DNA of 20,832 nucleotides, taken from assembly GCA_045647785.1 (NCBI GenBank), contig JAZRMU010000023.1:1-20832 (forward strand). The letters run 5' to 3'. A model generated the notes under the pieces. That model ran no database searches. It worked only from the letters and a program-made list of their open reading frames with translations, and had not been told where the DNA came from. This DNA is from SIG565 sp045647785 (GTDB lineage: Bacteria; Bacillota; Clostridia; Oscillospirales; Acutalibacteraceae). Both the position numbers and the translations under genes were made by a program. This document shows, in pieces, positions 1 to 7,606 of this stretch (position 1 is the stretch's first letter; each line of letters opens with the position of its first letter).

Positions 1-16
1 CCGGTTTAAAATCGGA

Positions 17-91
17 CATACTCCGCGGAAATTTCCCGACTCTTGGTCGGCCACCTCCCGCATCAACGCATGACAGTACGCATAGCGTACT
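17..91 (-). promoter_or_regulatory. Hairpin-rich 5' leader of an off-window gene
   Basis: Read leftward from the promoter at 97-125, the transcript would begin with a perfect 7-bp stem and 3-nt loop (75-91). A purine-rich GGGAGGTGG segment follows, then a CCGAC/GTCGG hairpin. A possible ATG lies at 19-17, opening a frame that reads M-S-D-F-K-P to the edge. The GGAG just before this ATG is too close to be a normal SD site, so the start is doubtful. The layout resembles autoregulated ribosomal-protein leaders, but I cannot assign a family. Confidence 0.35.
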
Positions 92-96
92 CGCAT

Positions 97-125
97 ATAA
101 TACCATAAATACCACCCCTTGTCAA
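97..125 (-). promoter_or_regulatory. Sigma-A promoter firing leftward off the window
   Basis: On the minus strand a TTGACA -35 box (120-125) is followed by a 17-nt spacer and a TATTAT -10 box (97-102). This is close to the vegetative consensus. The predicted start near position 90 falls on a hairpin, and transcription would run out of the left edge. The gene it serves lies outside the window. Confidence 0.75.
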
Positions 126-187
126 GCACTTTTTGAAAAAATTTTAAAGATTTTTCGCTCGAATATATCGCCGTTTTATATATTGAA

Positions 188-219
188 ATATTAAATATAT
201 ATTAATGTATATTTAATAT
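188..219. repeat. AT-only inverted repeat, 12-bp arms
   Basis: Arms at 188-199 and 208-219 are perfect reverse complements, made only of A and T, and enclose an 8-nt loop. A near-perfect anti-SD match (AAAGGAGGT, 222-230) follows, but no start codon lies at a suitable distance. The element sits between the leftward promoter at 97-125 and the yitT-like gene. It could be an operator or a decayed terminator. The rest of 126-349 shows no convincing gene. Confidence 0.4.
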
Positions 220-349
220 ATAAAGGAGGTTGTCCTTCACCGAAACTAATCCCACAATGCGGGTTATGAAATAAAAAATCTCCCGAATTTTCTAAAAAGT
301 TAACATTTCCTGTAAATTTTATGATAGAATGTCTTGGGAGGTTTTTACC

Positions 350-1222
350 ATGTTAAATTTTTTGAAGCAAATGCGAATTTCTAAAATACTTATGCTGACG
401 GTGGCAGGCATTATAAACGCGGTTGGAGTTACTGTTTTTCTTGCCCCCGTTAATTTATATGATAGCGGCATTTCAGGCACCTCGATGCTATTCGGAGGCT
501 TATCAGGTCTGCCCCTTTCGCTTTTCCTCGTGCTGCTTAATGTTCCGCTTTTCCTCTATGGTCTTAAAAAGCAGGGCGGACTTTTCACCTTCTACGCAAT
601 CTACACCGTTGCTGTCTATTCGCTCACTGCCTACCTAATCACATACCCTTTGCCGATAGATGTAAGCTTTATGTCCCCCCTCGCAGGTAATGACCTTTTG
701 CTTTGCGCGCTATTCGGCGGTGTTATTTCGGGCATCGGCAGCGGTCTTGCTATCCGCTTCGGCGGCGCGATGGACGGCATTGAGGTTATGGCGGTCATAT
801 TTGCAAAGCGCCTCGGAATTACTGTCGGCACATTCGTTATGATATATAATATTATTCTCTATATTATTTGCGGAATAATTTTAGGCAGTTGGATTTTGCC
901 GCTTTATTCCATTGTGGCTTATTTCGCCGCACTTAAAACGGTTGACTTTATTGTCGAGGGCTTCGACCGCGCAAAATGCGCAATGATTATAACCTCCTGC
1001 CCCGAGGAAATCGGCAAAGCACTCTCGGAAACCTTCGAAACAGGCTCAACAAAAATCAAGGCAGAGGGCGGCTATTCGGGAAGTGAAAAAACAATGATTT
1101 ACTTTGTTGTGAATCGTTTTCAGGTTGTCAGACTCAAGGAGCTTGTTCACGAAATTGACCCCACCGCCTATATAACCATCAGCGAGGTTGCCGATGTTTT
1201 CTCGGCAAATATCGGCAAATAA
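350..1222 (+). CDS. YitT family membrane protein (DUF161 + DUF2179)
   Basis: A 290-aa integral membrane protein of the YitT family, whose molecular function is unsettled. About five hydrophobic segments are visible, at roughly residues 13-32, 55-75, 78-98, 117-135 and 158-180. A Gly-rich stretch with FGGAMDG at about 137-143 precedes the last of them. A soluble C-terminal domain (about 208-285) containing the sequence GGYSGSEKTMIYFVV matches DUF2179, a small ligand-binding-like domain. The frame opens at 329, but the ATG at 350 is preferred because GGGAGG at 336-341 sits 8 nt upstream of it and the 329 start has no SD. The gene stands alone and converges on nifJ across a shared terminator. 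No clear -35/-10 pair was found upstream. The family assignment is firm; the substrate is unknown. Confidence 0.9.
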   Translation: MLNFLKQMRISKILMLTVAGIINAVGVTVFLAPVNLYDSGISGTSMLFGGLSGLPLSLFLVLLNVPLFLYGLKKQGGLFTFYAIYTVAVYSLTAYLITYPLPIDVSFMSPLAGNDLLLCALFGGVISGIGSGLAIRFGGAMDGIEVMAVIFAKRLGITVGTFVMIYNIILYIICGIILGSWILPLYSIVAYFAALKTVDFIVEGFDRAKCAMIITSCPEEIGKALSETFETGSTKIKAEGGYSGSEKTMIYFVVNRFQVVRLKELVHEIDPTAYITISEVADVFSANIGK

Positions 1223-1239
1223 TGCATATCGTAGAATAA

Positions 1240-1269
1240 AAAAACACCCTCCGCATGGAGGGTGTTTTT
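1240..1269. terminator. Bidirectional intrinsic terminator between yitT-like gene and nifJ
   Basis: A perfect stem, AAAAACACCCTCC paired with its complement around the tetraloop GCAT, has an A-run on one side and a T-run on the other. It lies between two converging genes and can terminate both strands. Confidence 0.9.
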
Positions 1270-1278
1270 ATTTGTTTT

Positions 1279-4200
1279 TTACTGTTTGCCGTAGAGTTCA
1301 GCAAGCTTCTCAAGATGTGCTCTTGCGTCCTTTGCCTGTTCAGCAGCCTTATCGAAGAGTGCCTCTGCGCGCTCGGGGAAGGAGCGTGTGAGTGAAGCGT
1401 AACGAGCTTCACCGAGGATGAACTCCTTATAGTCTGCAACTGCAGGCTTGCAGTCGATAGACATCGGGTTCTTGCCCTCTGCTTTAAGTGCCGGATTGAA
1501 GCGGAAGATGTTCCAATAGCCGCACTCAACAGCCTTCTTCATTTCAGCCTGGCAGTTAACCATACCGCCCTTAATAGAATGCATTTCACAGGGTGAATAG
1601 CAGATTACAAGGGACGGACCCGGATAAGCTTCAGCTTCCTTAATAGCCTTTAAGGTCTGGTTCTGGTCAGCACCCATAGCAATCTGTGCTACATATACAT
1701 AACCATAGGACATTGCGATTTCAGCAAGGCTCTTCTTTGCGATTGCCTTACCTGCAGCTGCGAATTGAGCAACCTGACCAATCTGCGATGCCTTTGAAGC
1801 CTGACCGCCTGTGTTAGAGTAAACCTCGGTATCAAATACCATAACATTTACATCGTTGCCGGAAGCCAATACATGGTCAAGACCGCCGAAGCCGATATCG
1901 TATGCCCAGCCGTCGCCACCGAATATCCAAACAGACTTCTTGGAGAGGTATTCCTTCTTCTCAAGAACAGCGGGAGCTGTGGGGGAGCCTGCTGCTGCAG
2001 CCTTTTCAAGCTCGCTAACGAGTGCCTTTGTAGCAGCGGTATTCTTATCGCCATCGTTTGCTGTTGCAAGATATTCTTCAGCTGCTGCCTTAAATTCAGC
2101 AGAAGCCTTATCAGAAGCAGCCATTTCGCGAACCTGCTCGATAAGCTGATCGCGGAGAGCCTTCTGACCGAGATACATACCAAGACCGTGCTCTGCGTTA
2201 TCCTCAAAGAGGGAGTTAGCCCAAGCAGGACCGTGGCCTTCAGCATTTACAGTGTAGGGTGAGGTAGCAGCAGGACCGCCCCAAATGGACGAACAGCCTG
2301 TTGCATTAGAGATGTACATTCTATCACCAAAGAGCTGTGTTACGAGACGAGCATAAGCGGTTTCAGCACAGCCTGCGCAGGAGCCCGAGAACTCGAGAAG
2401 CGGCTTCTTGTACTGTGAAGAGATGAGGTTTGCATTAGTAGCAACTTCAGCCTTCTCTGTAACCTTGCTTACGCAGTAATCAAATGCTGCCTGTTGAGCA
2501 TCCTGACTCTCTCTGGATACCATCTTAAGCGACTTGGTCGGGCAAACGCCGATACATACGCCGCAACCCATACAGTCAAACGGTGATACTGCAAGAGTAT
2601 ACTTATAATCAGTTTTAATAATCGGCTTTTCAGCAACCTTTAAGGATTCGGGTGCGTTAGCAACCTCCTCATCGGTTAAAGCGAAGGGACGAATTGTAGC
2701 ATGCGGGCAAACGAATGCGCACTTGTTACATTTAGCGCAGGTATCAGGATTCCACTCGGGAACGAGAACTGCAACGCCGCGCTTCTCATAAGCAGATGCG
2801 CCCTGCTCGAAGGTACCGTCAGCATGGTCGATAAATGCAGATACGGGCAGCGAATCGCCATCCATAAGAGCAACCGGCTTCATAATGCCGTCAACCATCT
2901 TAACAAGCTTATCTGCACCCTCTGATACATTTGCAGCTGCAGCATCGGTAGCGTTAGCCCAATCAGCCGGAACATCAATCTTAACATAAGCTGTTGCACC
3001 GGCATCAATAGCCTTCTCGTTCATCTCAACGATTTCTTTACCCTTCTTCATAAACTTCTGGGCCTTTTCCTTCATATAGCCGATAGCTTCAGCCTCGGGA
3101 AGAACCTTGGAAAGTGAGAAGAATGCAGACTGCAGAACGGTGTTGGTACGCTTGCCAAGACCAATCTGTGCAGCTAAATCGATAGCATTAACGGTGTAAA
3201 GCTGAATGTTGTTATTAGCAATATAGCGCTTTGCTTCAGCAGGCATATGCTTATCAAGCTCTTCAGCAGACCACTGGCAGTTGATAAGGAATACACCGCC
3301 GGGCTTAACATCGTTAACCATCTTGTAGCCCTTCATTACATAAGAGGGGTTGTGGCAAGCAACAAAGTCAGCCTTATTGATGTAGTACGGGCTCTTGATG
3401 GGCTTATCGCCAAAGCGCAGGTGAGAAATTGTGATACCGCCTGTCTTCTTGGAGTCGTACTGGAAGTATGCCTGAACATACTTATCGGTATGGTCGCCGA
3501 TAATTTTAATAGAGTCTTTGTTAGCACCAACGGTACCGTCGCCGCCAAGACCCCAGAACTTGCACTCGATTGTGCCTTCTGCTGCGGTGTTGGGAGCGGG
3601 CTTCTCCTCAAGAGAAAGACCTGTAACATCATCTACGATACCCATTGTGAACTGTGCCTTGGGAGCATCCTTTGAAAGCTCCTCATATACAGCAAAGATA
3701 GAGCTGGGCGGAGTATCCTTCGAGCCAAGACCGTAGCGACCGCCGATAACGGTATCCATCTTGCGGCCTTCGGCAGCGAGAGCAGCAACTACATCGAGGT
3801 AGAGCGGCTCGCCGAGAGCGCCGGGCTCTTTAGTACGGTCGAGAACAGCAATCTTCTTAACAGTTTCAGGAATAGCAGCAACAAAATGCTTTGCAGAGAA
3901 AGGACGGTAAAGGCGAACCTTTAAAAGACCTACCTTCTCGCCTGCTGCTACCATATAATCGATAACCTCTTCAGCAACATCACATACAGAACCCATAGCG
4001 ATGATAATCTTTTCAGCATCGGGTGCACCGTAGTAGTTGAAGAGCTTATAATCAGTACCGATTTTAGCATTAACCTTATCCATATATTCCTCAACGATAG
4101 CGGGAACTGCATCATAGTTCTTGTTGCAGGCCTCTCTATGCTGGAAGAAGATATCGCCGTTCTCGTGAGAACCGCGCATTACAGGATGCTCGGGGTTAAG

Positions 4201-4821
4201 TGCGCGACGGCGGAAGTCAGCAACTGCCTCCATATCGCACATTTCCTTGAGGTCATCAAAATCCCATACCTGAATCTTCTGGATTTCGTGTGAGGTACGG
4301 AAACCATCAAAGAAGTTGAGGAAAGGAACGCGGCTCTTAATAGATGCTAAATGAGCAACAGCGCCGAGGTCCATAACCTCCTGTGTATTTGTTTCAGCGA
4401 GCATTGCAAAGCCTGTCTGGCGGCACGCAAAAACGACAGCATGGTCGCCAAAAATGTTAAGAGCATGGGGAGCTACGCAACGAGCCGATACATGGAAAAC
4501 GCAGGGTAATAATTCACCTGCAATTTTGTACATATTCGGAATCATGAGTAAAAGACCCTGCGAAGCAGTATAGGTGGTGGTGAGAGCACCGGCTGCAAGT
4601 GAGCCGTGTACAGTACCGGAAGCGCCTGCTTCAGACTGCATTTCTACTACATTAACAGTTGTGCCGAAAATGTTTTTAAGCCCCTGTGCAGACCACTGGT
4701 CCACATAATCGGCCATAGGGCTGGACGGGGTGATAGGATAAATACCGGCTACTTCAGTGAACGCATACGACACATGAGCAGCGGCATTGTTACCGTCCAT
4801 AGTTTTGAACTTTCTTGCCAT
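1279..4821 (-). CDS. nifJ: Pyruvate:ferredoxin (flavodoxin) oxidoreductase
   Basis: A single-chain PFOR of 1180 aa, the usual length. It converts pyruvate and CoA to acetyl-CoA and CO2 with reduction of ferredoxin or flavodoxin, and is central to fermentation in strict anaerobes. The N-terminal pyrimidine-binding domain carries YPITPSSPMA near residue 28. A two-cluster ferredoxin domain has C695/C698/C701/C705 and C750/C753/C756/C760. The C-terminal TPP domain has cluster ligands C815, C818, C843 and C1078, the Mg-TPP motif GDGWAYDIG (969-977) and the CoA/TPP-proximal EVYSNTGGQ (999-1007). All key residues are present. The frame extends to 4938, but the ATG at 4821 is preferred: AGGAGG at 4831-4836 lies 9 nt upstream, and the family begins with M-A-R-K-F-K-T-M-D-G-N. 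It is monocistronic, divergent from the CBS-protein operon. Confidence 0.97.
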   Translation of the reverse strand: MARKFKTMDGNNAAAHVSYAFTEVAGIYPITPSSPMADYVDQWSAQGLKNIFGTTVNVVEMQSEAGASGTVHGSLAAGALTTTYTASQGLLLMIPNMYKIAGELLPCVFHVSARCVAPHALNIFGDHAVVFACRQTGFAMLAETNTQEVMDLGAVAHLASIKSRVPFLNFFDGFRTSHEIQKIQVWDFDDLKEMCDMEAVADFRRRALNPEHPVMRGSHENGDIFFQHREACNKNYDAVPAIVEEYMDKVNAKIGTDYKLFNYYGAPDAEKIIIAMGSVCDVAEEVIDYMVAAGEKVGLLKVRLYRPFSAKHFVAAIPETVKKIAVLDRTKEPGALGEPLYLDVVAALAAEGRKMDTVIGGRYGLGSKDTPPSSIFAVYEELSKDAPKAQFTMGIVDDVTGLSLEEKPAPNTAAEGTIECKFWGLGGDGTVGANKDSIKIIGDHTDKYVQAYFQYDSKKTGGITISHLRFGDKPIKSPYYINKADFVACHNPSYVMKGYKMVNDVKPGGVFLINCQWSAEELDKHMPAEAKRYIANNNIQLYTVNAIDLAAQIGLGKRTNTVLQSAFFSLSKVLPEAEAIGYMKEKAQKFMKKGKEIVEMNEKAIDAGATAYVKIDVPADWANATDAAAANVSEGADKLVKMVDGIMKPVALMDGDSLPVSAFIDHADGTFEQGASAYEKRGVAVLVPEWNPDTCAKCNKCAFVCPHATIRPFALTDEEVANAPESLKVAEKPIIKTDYKYTLAVSPFDCMGCGVCIGVCPTKSLKMVSRESQDAQQAAFDYCVSKVTEKAEVATNANLISSQYKKPLLEFSGSCAGCAETAYARLVTQLFGDRMYISNATGCSSIWGGPAATSPYTVNAEGHGPAWANSLFEDNAEHGLGMYLGQKALRDQLIEQVREMAASDKASAEFKAAAEEYLATANDGDKNTAATKALVSELEKAAAAGSPTAPAVLEKKEYLSKKSVWIFGGDGWAYDIGFGGLDHVLASGNDVNVMVFDTEVYSNTGGQASKASQIGQVAQFAAAGKAIAKKSLAEIAMSYGYVYVAQIAMGADQNQTLKAIKEAEAYPGPSLVICYSPCEMHSIKGGMVNCQAEMKKAVECGYWNIFRFNPALKAEGKNPMSIDCKPAVADYKEFILGEARYASLTRSFPERAEALFDKAAEQAKDARAHLEKLAELYGKQ

Positions 4822-4830
4822 TTGGAAATT

Positions 4831-4836
4831 CCTCCT
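4831..4836 (-). promoter_or_regulatory. Ribosome binding site fixing the nifJ start
   Basis: AGGAGG on the minus strand with a 9-nt spacer to the ATG at 4821. It excludes the upstream in-frame extension, which would place this site inside coding sequence. Confidence 0.85.
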
Positions 4837-4864
4837 TGTTATTTTTGGAAAATGCTTTCCATAC

Positions 4865-4892
4865 ATAATATATAATACTACTTTTTTCTCAA
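4865..4892 (-). promoter_or_regulatory. Candidate nifJ promoter
   Basis: TTGAGA (4887-4892), a 16-nt spacer and TATTAT (4865-4870) on the minus strand, giving a leader of about 40 nt before nifJ. The surrounding AT-richness allows alternative -10 registers. Confidence 0.55.
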
Positions 4893-4931
4893 TAAGTAAA
4901 TAGCAAATTAAATATTTTTTTAACAATTTCA

Positions 4932-4960
4932 TTGACAAATCGCAAAAAAGACTATATCAT
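4932..4960 (+). promoter_or_regulatory. Promoter of the CBS-protein/lipoprotein operon
   Basis: TTGACA (4932-4937), a 17-nt spacer and TATCAT (4955-4960), followed about 55 nt later by the first start codon. It is back to back with the nifJ promoter. Confidence 0.8.
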
Positions 4961-5014
4961 TAACTTGAAATAGCATATATTTCATATTTTTAGGAACGAA
5001 ACGGAGTTTTTTGA

Positions 5015-5896
5015 ATGGCCGGCGACCCTGCCAATTTTAACAAGAAGCTGCTCGGACCCTTTGCAAAATTTTTCTTAACAAAGGAACAGCGGATGAGAAA
5101 AATCGAGGATGAAACCGAGAAGGAAATTTTAATGCTTATCGACGAGGGCGAGGAAAAAGGCGTTATCGAGGAAAGCCAAAGGGAAATGATAACCAACATT
5201 TTCGAGTTTGACGATTTGCTGGCATCCGATGTAATGACCCACCGCACCGAGATTGAAGCGATTGAAATAAGCGACGATATTTCGCAGGTTGTGGAAAAAT
5301 CCATAGCTGCGGGTTATTCGCGAATCCCCGTCTATGAGGACGAGCTCGATAACATCAAGGGTGTTATGTATATTAAGGATTTGCTAAAATATGTAGGCAA
5401 ATCAATTCCTAAAACACTCACCATTGCCGATGTTATGCGAAAGCCCTGCTTTTTCCCCGAAACCAAGCGCTGCGGCGACCTCTTTAACGAAATGACCGAA
5501 AAGCATTTGCAGCTGGTGTTCGTTTGCGATGAGTATGGCGGCGTATCGGGCATTGTAACGATTGAGGACCTGCTTGAGGCAATAGTTGGTAATATGCAGG
5601 ATGAATATGATAACGAGGTTGAGGAAATCGAGCAGGTTAACGAAACGACCTATTCGCTCGATGGCACAACCGATATCGAGGAGGTTGCCGATATACTCGG
5701 CATAGAATTCCCGGACGGCGACTATGATACTGTCGGCGGCTTTATTATGTCGGAGCTCGGCAGAATCCCCGGTGAGGACGAAAGCCCTGTTGTTGAATAC
5801 GAGGGCTATTCCTTCAAGGTTGATACGGTGGACGACCGACGAATTGAAAAGATAACTGCCGAAAAGCTGACCAATGACGGCAGCACAAAAGAATAA
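5015..5896 (+). CDS. CBS-domain protein of the CorC/HlyC family, without a DUF21 membrane domain
   Basis: A 293-aa soluble protein with a charged N-terminal helix region (about 25-60), paired CBS domains (about 73-125 and 138-190) and a C-terminal CorC_HlyC domain (about 207-285, with GDYDTVGGFIMSELGRIP). CBS pairs bind adenine nucleotides. The family is annotated as Mg/Co efflux-associated or hemolysin-like, though direct transport by this soluble form is unproven. The DUF21/CNNM transmembrane domain of longer relatives is absent, so the protein resembles E. coli CorC in length and layout. The start at 5015 is supported by GGAG at 5003-5006, 8 nt upstream. It is first in a two-gene operon with the lipoprotein gene 18 bp downstream. 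Confidence 0.88.
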   Translation: MAGDPANFNKKLLGPFAKFFLTKEQRMRKIEDETEKEILMLIDEGEEKGVIEESQREMITNIFEFDDLLASDVMTHRTEIEAIEISDDISQVVEKSIAAGYSRIPVYEDELDNIKGVMYIKDLLKYVGKSIPKTLTIADVMRKPCFFPETKRCGDLFNEMTEKHLQLVFVCDEYGGVSGIVTIEDLLEAIVGNMQDEYDNEVEEIEQVNETTYSLDGTTDIEEVADILGIEFPDGDYDTVGGFIMSELGRIPGEDESPVVEYEGYSFKVDTVDDRRIEKITAEKLTNDGSTKE

Positions 5897-5914
5897 TATT
5901 CGAGGAGGTGTATT

Positions 5915-7315
5915 ATGAAACGGATTATTTCCATTTTTTTAGTATGCCTCCTTGTTTTTTCACTGTGCTCCTGTAAGGCTGCGCCCACCTCCCCTTCAGA
6001 TGCTCCGCCTCCCGTCGGCAGCGACAGCACACAGACGCCTAATGATAATTCTGTCAATAATTCGGGCGATGGCGCAACGCCCCAAGCTCCCCCGTCGGGC
6101 AGCGCAGGCGGCGGCTCGGAGGGCTCGGGCAGCAGCACGGGAGGTACGGAAAATACAGGTGGAAACGACAGCACCGTAACGCCTCCCCCACCCCCTATTA
6201 GCAGCGGTACTAACATCATCTCGCACCACACCCCGCTTTCACGCGAGAAATACTATCAGTATTCATTTCTGACCGCGCCGCAAAAGCAGTTATATAACGC
6301 TATGTGTTCTGCCGCCGAGCTCGGCGTTAATGAAATAGATACAAAGGCTCTTGGCTTGAGCCGAGACGACGCAGTTAAGACTTATAAGGCGTTCACGGCG
6401 GACAACCCGCAATTTTTCTATATCTCAAAGAACTATTCATACACAATAAGCGAAAGCAGCTCCACCATTTTGGATTTTACACTCTATTATTCCGACGGTA
6501 CCACCGAGGACAATTTCGACCAAAGCGGCAACCGCATTTCCACCGCCAACCGCGCTGCTATCAGTCGCCAAAAGGCAGAGTTTGATAAGAAAATCGGCGA
6601 AATTTTGGCGTGCATTCCGTCCAATATCGGTCAGGTGGAAATTGAAAGACTTATTTACGACTATGTTTGCGATAATATAAGCTATGACGAGGACACCGCC
6701 GATAAGGTTAAAAACGGAATAGACACTCTTACCAACTCCTTTGATGCCTATGGTGCTGCCTGCAAGGGTATTGCTGTTTGCGAGGGGTATGCAAAGCTAT
6801 TCCAGTATTTGTGCTATCGCGCAGGCATTAACTCAACGCAAATACTCGGCGACAAGGGCTTATATCACATGTGGAATGCCGTCGAGATAGACGGCAAATG
6901 GTATTTCGCCGATACCACTTGGGACGACAGCGGAGAAAACGGCTTTAATTTTTACAAATATTTCAACACCACCACCGCCGAAATTGCCGACAACCACCCT
7001 GCCGACAATAGCGTTCTTTCGGTTCCCGAGTGCACCGCCACCGACAAGGCGTTCTACAATGTGTTTGCGCTGTATCCGAAAAACGACGATTTACCCGCCA
7101 ACTATAAAGATATTATAGATTTAACCTATAATCATTCGGGGCGCTTCCTTTGCATATATCGCACACCCGAGGCGCTCGAGCTCGACAGGTTCATAGACCT
7201 GCAGATTGAAAACCCGCGCTCCCCCGTGCGGCAGTACATAGCCGAAAAGGGCTACCCGATAGAAATAGGAGAATGCAGGTATATTGATGCCTACTATTAT
7301 GTAGAGCTGTTTTAA
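5915..7315 (+). CDS. Lipoprotein with a transglutaminase-like domain
   Basis: A 466-aa predicted lipoprotein. The signal peptide (1-19) ends in the lipobox L-C-S-C with C20 as the lipidated residue. A low-complexity Ser/Gly/Pro/Asn linker (about 21-98), of the kind that spans the cell wall, follows. The region at about 240-345 is a transglutaminase-like (papain-fold) domain with an apparent triad C289 (GIAVCEGYAKLF), H318 (YHMWNAV) and D333 (YFADTTWDD). Such domains can act as peptidases, cross-linkers or cell-wall-associated hydrolases; the substrate cannot be read from sequence. A C-terminal region of about 120 aa has no motif I recognise. AGGAGG at 5904-5909 supports the ATG. It is co-transcribed with the CBS protein and followed by a terminator. 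Confidence 0.85.
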   Translation: MKRIISIFLVCLLVFSLCSCKAAPTSPSDAPPPVGSDSTQTPNDNSVNNSGDGATPQAPPSGSAGGGSEGSGSSTGGTENTGGNDSTVTPPPPPISSGTNIISHHTPLSREKYYQYSFLTAPQKQLYNAMCSAAELGVNEIDTKALGLSRDDAVKTYKAFTADNPQFFYISKNYSYTISESSSTILDFTLYYSDGTTEDNFDQSGNRISTANRAAISRQKAEFDKKIGEILACIPSNIGQVEIERLIYDYVCDNISYDEDTADKVKNGIDTLTNSFDAYGAACKGIAVCEGYAKLFQYLCYRAGINSTQILGDKGLYHMWNAVEIDGKWYFADTTWDDSGENGFNFYKYFNTTTAEIADNHPADNSVLSVPECTATDKAFYNVFALYPKNDDLPANYKDIIDLTYNHSGRFLCIYRTPEALELDRFIDLQIENPRSPVRQYIAEKGYPIEIGECRYIDAYYYVELF

Positions 7316-7333
7316 AAATATAACAGACAACGC

Positions 7334-7366
7334 AGCGGACAGCTCAATCGGCTGCCCGCTTTCTTT
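7334..7366 (+). terminator. Terminator after the transglutaminase lipoprotein gene
   Basis: A 10-bp stem with one mismatch (7334-7343 with 7351-7360), a 7-nt loop and a short TTCTTT tail, beginning 19 nt after the stop codon. Confidence 0.7.
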
Positions 7367-7367
7367 A

Positions 7368-7381
7368 CGCGCGCGCGCGCG
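7368..7381. repeat. (CG)7 dinucleotide run
   Basis: Fourteen bases of strictly alternating C and G directly after the terminator, inside otherwise AT-rich intergenic DNA. Alternating CG tracts can adopt Z-DNA under supercoiling. No gene covers it. Confidence 0.8.
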
Positions 7382-7433
7382 TTATTGTTATTATTTAATA
7401 TAATTCTTTATTCTAATTCTTTATTATAATTTA

Positions 7434-7521
7434 GTCTACAAAATGAATACACCCCGTCTACAAAATGGATACGCTCCGTCTACAAAATGAATACACCCTG
7501 TCTACAAAATGAATACGCTTT
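7434..7521. repeat. Four tandem copies of a 22-bp repeat
   Basis: Copies at 7434-7455, 7456-7477, 7478-7499 and 7500-7521 are head to tail with no spacers. The first 11 bases, GTCTACAAAAT, are identical in all four. Copies 1 and 3 share an ending built on ATACACCC; copies 2 and 4 share one built on ATACGCT. This implies a 44-bp higher-order unit that was itself duplicated. The array lies in the 291-bp gap between the lipoprotein gene and galE, which also holds two terminators, the CG run and an AT-rich stretch (7382-7433) with a short duplicated AATTCTTTATT. No coding potential is evident. Confidence 0.9.
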
Positions 7522-7555
7522 CAAAGGATAATAAAGCCCGCTAATATCGAATATA

Positions 7556-7587
7556 AAAATGCACCTGCCGTTTGGCAGGTGCATTTT
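7556..7587 (-). terminator. galE terminator
   Basis: A perfect 14-bp stem (AAAATGCACCTGCC and its complement) around a 4-nt loop. On the minus strand it is followed by a T-rich tail, 20 nt past the galE stop. Confidence 0.9.
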
Positions 7588-7606
7588 GCAGCTGGTGATT
7601 TTTTAA

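Noticed and set aside
329..349. Upstream ATG for the YitT-family gene
   Set aside because: It has no SD, and the GGGAGG that drives the 350 start would fall inside the coding sequence.
7434..7521. CRISPR array
   Set aside because: The 22-bp units are directly adjacent, with no unique spacers and no cas genes.
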